A stretch of 9,959 nucleotides of DNA from positions 1 through 9,959 of the forward strand of contig CAAGJD010000014.1 of assembly GCA_900770055.1 (NCBI GenBank), written 5' to 3'. This document shows positions 6,598 to 9,959 of this stretch, piece by piece. This stretch comes from Acholeplasmatales bacterium (GTDB lineage: Bacteria; Bacillota_I; Bacilli_A; Acholeplasmatales; Anaeroplasmataceae). Below the pieces are notes generated by a model. The model ran no database searches. It was not told where the DNA came from and saw nothing but the letters and a program-made list of their open reading frames with translations. Position numbers and translations under genes: made by a program. How positions within the stretch are numbered: the first letter of the stretch is position 1; each line of letters opens with the position of its first letter.

Positions 6598-8520
6598 CTA
6601 TTCCTCCTCTAGGGTGAATGACACATGATTTTCAAGCCAATCTCTACGTCTTGTAGAATCTCCACCCATTAATACTTCTATTTGTGATTCAGCCTCTGCT
6701 AAATCATCAATATGAACCTGAACAAGTGTTCTAGTTTCAGGATTCATTGTAGTTTCCCAAAGCTGCTCAGCGTTCATTTCACCAAGACCTTTGTATCTTT
6801 GAATTATAGTAGGACATTTACATTCGGCAAGAATCTTTTCCTTTTCCTCATTAGTCCATGCATAAACGATTTCTTCTTTTTTACCACGTTTAGTAATTTT
6901 AAATAGTGGTGGCATCGCAAGATATACTCTTCCATCTTCAATAAGTGGTCTCATGTATCTAAAGAAGAAAGTTAACAATAATACTTGAATATGAGCACCA
7001 TCATCATCGGCATCGGTCATGATAATAATTTTCTTATAGTTACATTTTTTTAAATCAAAGCCAGCTCCATAATCAGCTCCAATTGTATAAATCATTGTAG
7101 CTATTTCTTCATTTTTCATTGCTGCCTCAGCAGTAGCCTTTTCCGTATTCAATACTTTACCTCTAAGTGGTAAAATAGCTTGGAATCTTCTATCTCTTCC
7201 TTGTTTTGCAGAACCACCAGCTGAATCACCCTCTACTAGATAAAGCTCATTAATTTCTTTATTCTTTTCACTTGTAGGAGCAAGCTTTGCAGAGATATTC
7301 TTTTCACCCTTATCCTTCTTATCCATACGAGCTTGTTCACGGGCTTTACGAGCAGCAGCTCTTGATTCAGCTTCCTTTAATGCTTTTTTAACGATAGTCT
7401 CAGCAAGCTCCTTATTTTCCATTAGGAAATAAGACATTTGTTCAGATAAAACACTATCAACTGCTGCCTTAGCTGCAGGAGTACCAAGCTTACCCTTAGT
7501 TTGTCCTTCAAACTCTAATAATTTTTCACCAATACGAACAGATACAACAGCAGTCATACCAGCTCTAATATCTGTACCCTCTAAAGAAACTGTATCCTTA
7601 ATAAGCTTTGTTCGATGGGCGTATTCATTAAATGCCTTTGTTAATGCTGATTTAAAGCCTGTTTCATGGCTACCACCATCACCAGTTTTAACATTATTAA
7701 CAAATGATACGATTGTCTCTGAATAGGAATCAATAAATTGAAGTGAAACCTCAACCTCAATTTTTTCATTAACATCTTGTAAATAATATTCTCCCTCAAA
7801 ATAAGCTACGTTATGAAGTGGCTTTTTACCTGTTGTCATAAAGGCAACATATTCACTTATACCATTTTCATAAACGAATGTTTCAGATTTATTACTTCTT
7901 TTGTCTTTTAAAACCATCTTTAGGTTTTTAATTAAGAATGCACTTTCTCTAATTCTTGTTTTGATAGTATCATATGAATATACGGTTGTCGTAAAAATAC
8001 TTGGATCAGGCTTAAACGTAACTGTTGTACCTGTCTTTTTTGTATCGCCTAATACAGTAATAGGACTAACCTTAGTTCCACCATGTTCAAACTTCATTTG
8101 ATGAATTTTACCATCTCTGTAGGATGTTACAAACATATAACTAGATAAAGCATTAACAACAGATGCACCTACACCATGTAGACCACCAGTTGTTTTATAG
8201 CCATTTCCACCAAATTTACCACCAGCATTAAGCTTTGTATATATAATTTCCATTGTGTTTTTTCCTGTAGCGTGAATTCCACATGGTACACCACGTCCAT
8301 TATCCTCTACAGTAATAGAATTATCTTCATTAATTGTTACTATTATTTCACGTCCATATCCAGCTAATGCTTCATCAATGGCGTTATCAACGATTTCCCA
8401 TACAAGATGATGTAGGCCTCTTTCATCAGTTGAGCCTATATACATACCTGGGCGCTTTCTAACGTGTTCTAAGCCTTCTAGGACGGTTATGGAATCGTCA
8501 TTATAAGTATTGTTAGACAT
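6598..8520 (-). CDS. parE: DNA topoisomerase IV subunit B
   Basis: The ATPase subunit of topoisomerase IV; ATP binding drives capture and passage of the second DNA duplex. The 640-residue length is normal for the family. The GHKL ATPase domain shows EIVDNAIDEA (42-51), DNGRG (73-77), NAGGKF (98-103) and TGGLHGVGASVVNALS (111-126). The transducer carries QTKGKLG (340-346). The TOPRIM domain has EGDS (430-433), PLRGK (451-455), and the metal-binding DADDD (503-507), followed by QRYKGLGEMN (574-583). The linker before TOPRIM and the SAKLAP segment resemble Bacillus ParE rather than GyrB. ATG at 8520 is chosen because AAGGTGAT sits at 8525-8532 and the promoter lies at 8548-8576; an upstream in-frame TTG at 8589 would be outside the transcript. 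It is the first gene of the parE-parC operon. Confidence 0.95.
   Translation of the reverse strand: MSNNTYNDDSITVLEGLEHVRKRPGMYIGSTDERGLHHLVWEIVDNAIDEALAGYGREIIVTINEDNSITVEDNGRGVPCGIHATGKNTMEIIYTKLNAGGKFGGNGYKTTGGLHGVGASVVNALSSYMFVTSYRDGKIHQMKFEHGGTKVSPITVLGDTKKTGTTVTFKPDPSIFTTTVYSYDTIKTRIRESAFLIKNLKMVLKDKRSNKSETFVYENGISEYVAFMTTGKKPLHNVAYFEGEYYLQDVNEKIEVEVSLQFIDSYSETIVSFVNNVKTGDGGSHETGFKSALTKAFNEYAHRTKLIKDTVSLEGTDIRAGMTAVVSVRIGEKLLEFEGQTKGKLGTPAAKAAVDSVLSEQMSYFLMENKELAETIVKKALKEAESRAAARKAREQARMDKKDKGEKNISAKLAPTSEKNKEINELYLVEGDSAGGSAKQGRDRRFQAILPLRGKVLNTEKATAEAAMKNEEIATMIYTIGADYGAGFDLKKCNYKKIIIMTDADDDGAHIQVLLLTFFFRYMRPLIEDGRVYLAMPPLFKITKRGKKEEIVYAWTNEEKEKILAECKCPTIIQRYKGLGEMNAEQLWETTMNPETRTLVQVHIDDLAEAESQIEVLMGGDSTRRRDWLENHVSFTLEEE
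6603..6609 (-). promoter_or_regulatory. parC ribosome binding site inside the parE 3' end
   Basis: On the minus strand GAGGAGG is formed by the last Glu codons of parE (GAG GAG GAA, then TAG), six bases before the parC ATG. The terminal Glu run of ParE thus doubles as the parC Shine-Dalgarno, consistent with translational coupling. Confidence 0.82.
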
Positions 8521-8524
8521 CAAT

Positions 8525-8532
8525 ATCACCTT
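8525..8532 (-). promoter_or_regulatory. Ribosome binding site of parE, fixing the start at 8520
   Basis: AAGGTGAT on the minus strand, eight bases from its GG core to the ATG at 8520, is a close match to the anti-Shine-Dalgarno complement. No such site precedes the upstream TTG at 8589. Confidence 0.78.
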
Positions 8533-8547
8533 ACCCTTATCTTTTTT

Positions 8548-8576
8548 ATAATAACATAAAGATTGGCTTTTCTCAA
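8548..8576 (-). promoter_or_regulatory. SigA-type promoter of the parE-parC operon
   Basis: On the minus strand, -35 TTGAGA (8571-8576, 5 of 6) and -10 TATTAT (8548-8553, 5 of 6) are 17 bases apart, with an extended TG one base before the -10 (8555-8556). Transcription should start near 8541, about 20 bases before the ATG. Confidence 0.75.
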
Positions 8577-8663
8577 CAAAATCAAGCAAAATTTTATTCT
8601 AAAAAATTTCTTTTTCTTAACTATTACAAAATTATATATTATGTATGTTTTTGTTATTTAGCT

Positions 8664-8692
8664 TTGACATAAATAGACTCAAGGGGTATAAT
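8664..8692 (+). promoter_or_regulatory. Consensus SigA promoter of plsY
   Basis: TTGACA (8664-8669) and TATAAT (8687-8692) both match the consensus perfectly with the ideal 17-base spacer. Upstream DNA (about 8600-8660) is very AT-rich and could act as an UP element. Transcription should begin near 8699, leaving a leader of about 24 bases. It diverges from the parE promoter about 90 bases away. Confidence 0.9.
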
Positions 8693-8710
8693 AAATTATA
8701 TTTAAAAATT

Positions 8711-8717
8711 GAGGTGG
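8711..8717 (+). promoter_or_regulatory. plsY ribosome binding site, fixing the start at 8723
   Basis: GAGGTGG lies five bases before ATG at 8723. The longer in-frame start at 8645 precedes the promoter and would give 26 extra residues absent from the family. Confidence 0.8.
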
Positions 8718-8722
8718 TAAAT

Positions 8723-9436
8723 ATGGTATTTTTAAATACTATCCAAGCTATAGATATAGTTATTGCTGTATTATTAATGATTACATCATATCTTATAGGC
8801 TCTATTCCATTTGGTTTGGTTTTAGGTAAACTTATAAAAGGAATAGACATTCGTGAATACGGAAGTAAAAATATAGGTTCTACTAACGCTATTAGAGTAT
8901 TAGGCAAAAAAGTAGGATTCTTAGTATTCTTCTGTGATGTATTAAAGGGAATGTTAATAATTATTATTGTAAAATTACTTACATATTATAACATTTGGAT
9001 TACTCCTATTGAAGAAATGTGGTTTGGTGCTGCAGCTATTGTTGGACATGGCTTCCCATTATTTTTGAATTTCAAAGGTGGTAAGGTTGTCGCTACTTCC
9101 TTAGGTGTTGTAATAATATTATCACCACTTTCAGCAATTTCATGCTTATTGATATTCACCATTGTTATTTATACAACAGGATATGTTTCACTTGGATCTA
9201 CATTTGCAGCTCTTACCGTTGTAACGGTAGGATGGCTACTATACTTCTTTGGAATAGATGCAACAAATTTTATAGAATATTTTGTAGGAAAGACAACATT
9301 ATCAATTTGTCTATTATTTTCAATAGCTACAATATTAATTATTTTAAAGCATATGAAAAACTATAAAAGATTGTTAAACGGAACAGAAAATAATTTTAAG
9401 AAAAATAAAAAGCTTAGAAAAATGCAAAATCAATAA
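8723..9436 (+). CDS. plsY: Acyl-phosphate:glycerol-3-phosphate acyltransferase
   Basis: Transfers an acyl group from acyl phosphate to the sn-1 position of glycerol-3-phosphate to make lysophosphatidate, the first step of phospholipid synthesis in most Gram-positive bacteria. The 237-residue integral membrane protein has about five hydrophobic segments (10-30, 65-87, 100-116, 125-150, 155-175, then a last one near 190-209). Family motifs are GSIPFG (26-31), YGSKNIGSTNAIR (46-58), GHGFPLFLNFKGGKVVAT (108-125) and KNYKRLLNGTE (212-222). The usual GSGNIGATN appears here as GSKNIGSTN. The C-terminal tail is short, basic and slightly longer than usual. It diverges from parE, an arrangement known in Bacillus and Staphylococcus, and has its own strong promoter; a terminator follows, so it is probably monocistronic. 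The identity is firm. Confidence 0.95.
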   Translation: MVFLNTIQAIDIVIAVLLMITSYLIGSIPFGLVLGKLIKGIDIREYGSKNIGSTNAIRVLGKKVGFLVFFCDVLKGMLIIIIVKLLTYYNIWITPIEEMWFGAAAIVGHGFPLFLNFKGGKVVATSLGVVIILSPLSAISCLLIFTIVIYTTGYVSLGSTFAALTVVTVGWLLYFFGIDATNFIEYFVGKTTLSICLLFSIATILIILKHMKNYKRLLNGTENNFKKNKKLRKMQNQ

Positions 9437-9440
9437 ACTA

Positions 9441-9480
9441 AAAATGATTCGCCTATTTTGACGAATCATTTTTTTCTTGA
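9441..9480 (+). terminator. Bidirectional terminator between plsY and the catalase-like gene
   Basis: AAAATGATTCG (9441-9451) pairs perfectly with CGAATCATTTT (9462-9472) around a 10-base loop. A T-run (9469-9475) follows on the plus strand for plsY, and the minus strand has TTTTTAGTTT after the stem. The stop codon of the minus-strand gene (9453-9455) falls in the loop, so one arm is protein-coding. Confidence 0.85.
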
Positions 9481-9959
9481 TAATGCTTTAACGCTTCTGC
9501 AAATCTTTGATAATGGATAATTTCTCTTTGCCTTAAAAATGATAGTGGAGCTAAAATTTCAGGATTATTAGTTAAATCCATTAAATGCTCATATGCAGCT
9601 CTTGCCTTCTCTTCAGCAGCTAAATCCTCCGTTAAATCTGTTATAACATCACCACTTGAGGCCAAATAAGCCACACTAAATGGTACTGTACCTACATCAG
9701 TAGGATATATACCAAATCCATGCTCAGCATAATTACCTTCAACCTGTAATGATTTAATCTCTTCAACTGTAGCACCCTTAGTTAAACATTCAATCATTTT
9801 ATGTAATATTTCAACATGAGCCATTTCTTCAGTTGCTATTTCGATTAATAAATCTCTTCCCACACTATCAGGCATTGTTGATGCTTGCATAAAATATCTT
9901 ATGCACGCTCCAAGTTCTCCTGCATATCCACCAATTTGAGTAATTAATATTTTAGCAAA
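9453..9959 (-). CDS. CotJC/manganese-catalase-family protein, N-terminus cut off by window edge
   Basis: A ferritin-like di-manganese protein that may break down hydrogen peroxide; CotJC of Bacillus is a spore-coat member of this family. The frame runs open to the edge, giving 168 visible residues; about 20 N-terminal residues are probably missing. The four-helix-bundle ligand pattern is complete: GELGA (Glu15 of the visible part), EEMAH (Glu45 and His48), AAEEKAR (Glu116 or the adjacent Glu) and REIIH (His149), with the H-to-E spacings expected from manganese catalases. The protein ends about 15 residues after the last His, matching the short CotJC type and not the longer catalases with a C-terminal extension. 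An internal ATG at 9890 is not the real start, because conserved sequence lies upstream of it. No cotJA or cotJB is visible, but upstream sequence is outside the window. Spore-coat use cannot be inferred. Confidence 0.85.
   Translation of the reverse strand, partial: FAKILITQIGGYAGELGACIRYFMQASTMPDSVGRDLLIEIATEEMAHVEILHKMIECLTKGATVEEIKSLQVEGNYAEHGFGIYPTDVGTVPFSVAYLASSGDVITDLTEDLAAEEKARAAYEHLMDLTNNPEILAPLSFLRQREIIHYQRFAEALKHYQEKNDSSK

Noticed and set aside
6712..6906. 64-codon plus-strand frame inside parE
   Set aside because: Antisense to the conserved ParE TOPRIM/tail region, without a ribosome binding site.
7901..8101. 66-codon plus-strand frame inside parE
   Set aside because: Antisense to the ParE ATPase/transducer region; hydrophobic shadow of acidic codons.
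3879..8520. The pair being gyrB-gyrA and not parE-parC
   Set aside because: No canonical GyrA box in the A subunit, a Bacillus-ParE-like transducer and linker in the B subunit, gene order B then A with coupling, and plsY next door all favour topoisomerase IV.
8632..8907. 91-codon minus-strand frame over the start of plsY
   Set aside because: Opposes plsY, covers its consensus promoter and has no ribosome binding site; the plsY motifs in this interval fix the true strand.
9142..9366. 74-codon plus-strand frame inside plsY
   Set aside because: Out-of-frame shadow of the plsY coding sequence; not family-like.

Overview
The window looks like chromosomal DNA from a low-GC member of the Bacilli or a related Erysipelotrichia/Mollicutes-type lineage. 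It is strongly AT-rich, the genes have GGAGG- or GGTGAT-type ribosome binding sites, the promoters are close to the SigA consensus, and TGG is used for Trp with TAA/TAG stops, so nothing points to a recoded TGA. Genus and species cannot be read from the sequence.

Layout, left to right. (1) At 2-1522 (minus) lies a nucleoside/uridine-kinase-like protein with an N-terminal ThrRS-like module; its C-terminus is cut off by the window edge. (2) A 517-base AT-rich gap (1523-2039) has no convincing gene but holds three degenerate copies of a ~44-nt unit and an imperfect inverted repeat; the terminator of the next gene sits at its right end. (3) At 2040-2876 (minus) is a soluble protein with an S24/S26 (signal-peptidase/LexA-like) fold that appears to lack its catalytic residues and carries a ~65-residue acidic tail. 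(4) Divergent from it, at 3035-3763 (plus), is an MgtC/SapB-family membrane protein. (5) Two back-to-back terminators separate it from parC, whose operon parE-parC (8520 down to 3879, minus) encodes topoisomerase IV. (6) plsY (8723-9436, plus) diverges from parE, each with its own well-formed promoter. (7) A convergent CotJC/manganese-catalase-like gene (9453-9959, minus) is cut off at its 5' end by the window edge.

How the genes fit together. parE and parC are one translationally coupled operon making the chromosome-decatenating topoisomerase. plsY divergent to parEC is, from memory, the arrangement seen in Bacillus and Staphylococcus, so this block is conserved housekeeping DNA. The other genes are single-gene units with their own promoters or terminators. 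Nothing resembles a mobile element, CRISPR array, phage, toxin-antitoxin or defence island.

The least ordinary items are the apparently dead S24/S26-fold protein with the acidic tail, the acidic C-terminal extension of ParC ending in a clamp-motif-like peptide, and the repeat-bearing intergenic region. No complete new system is evident.
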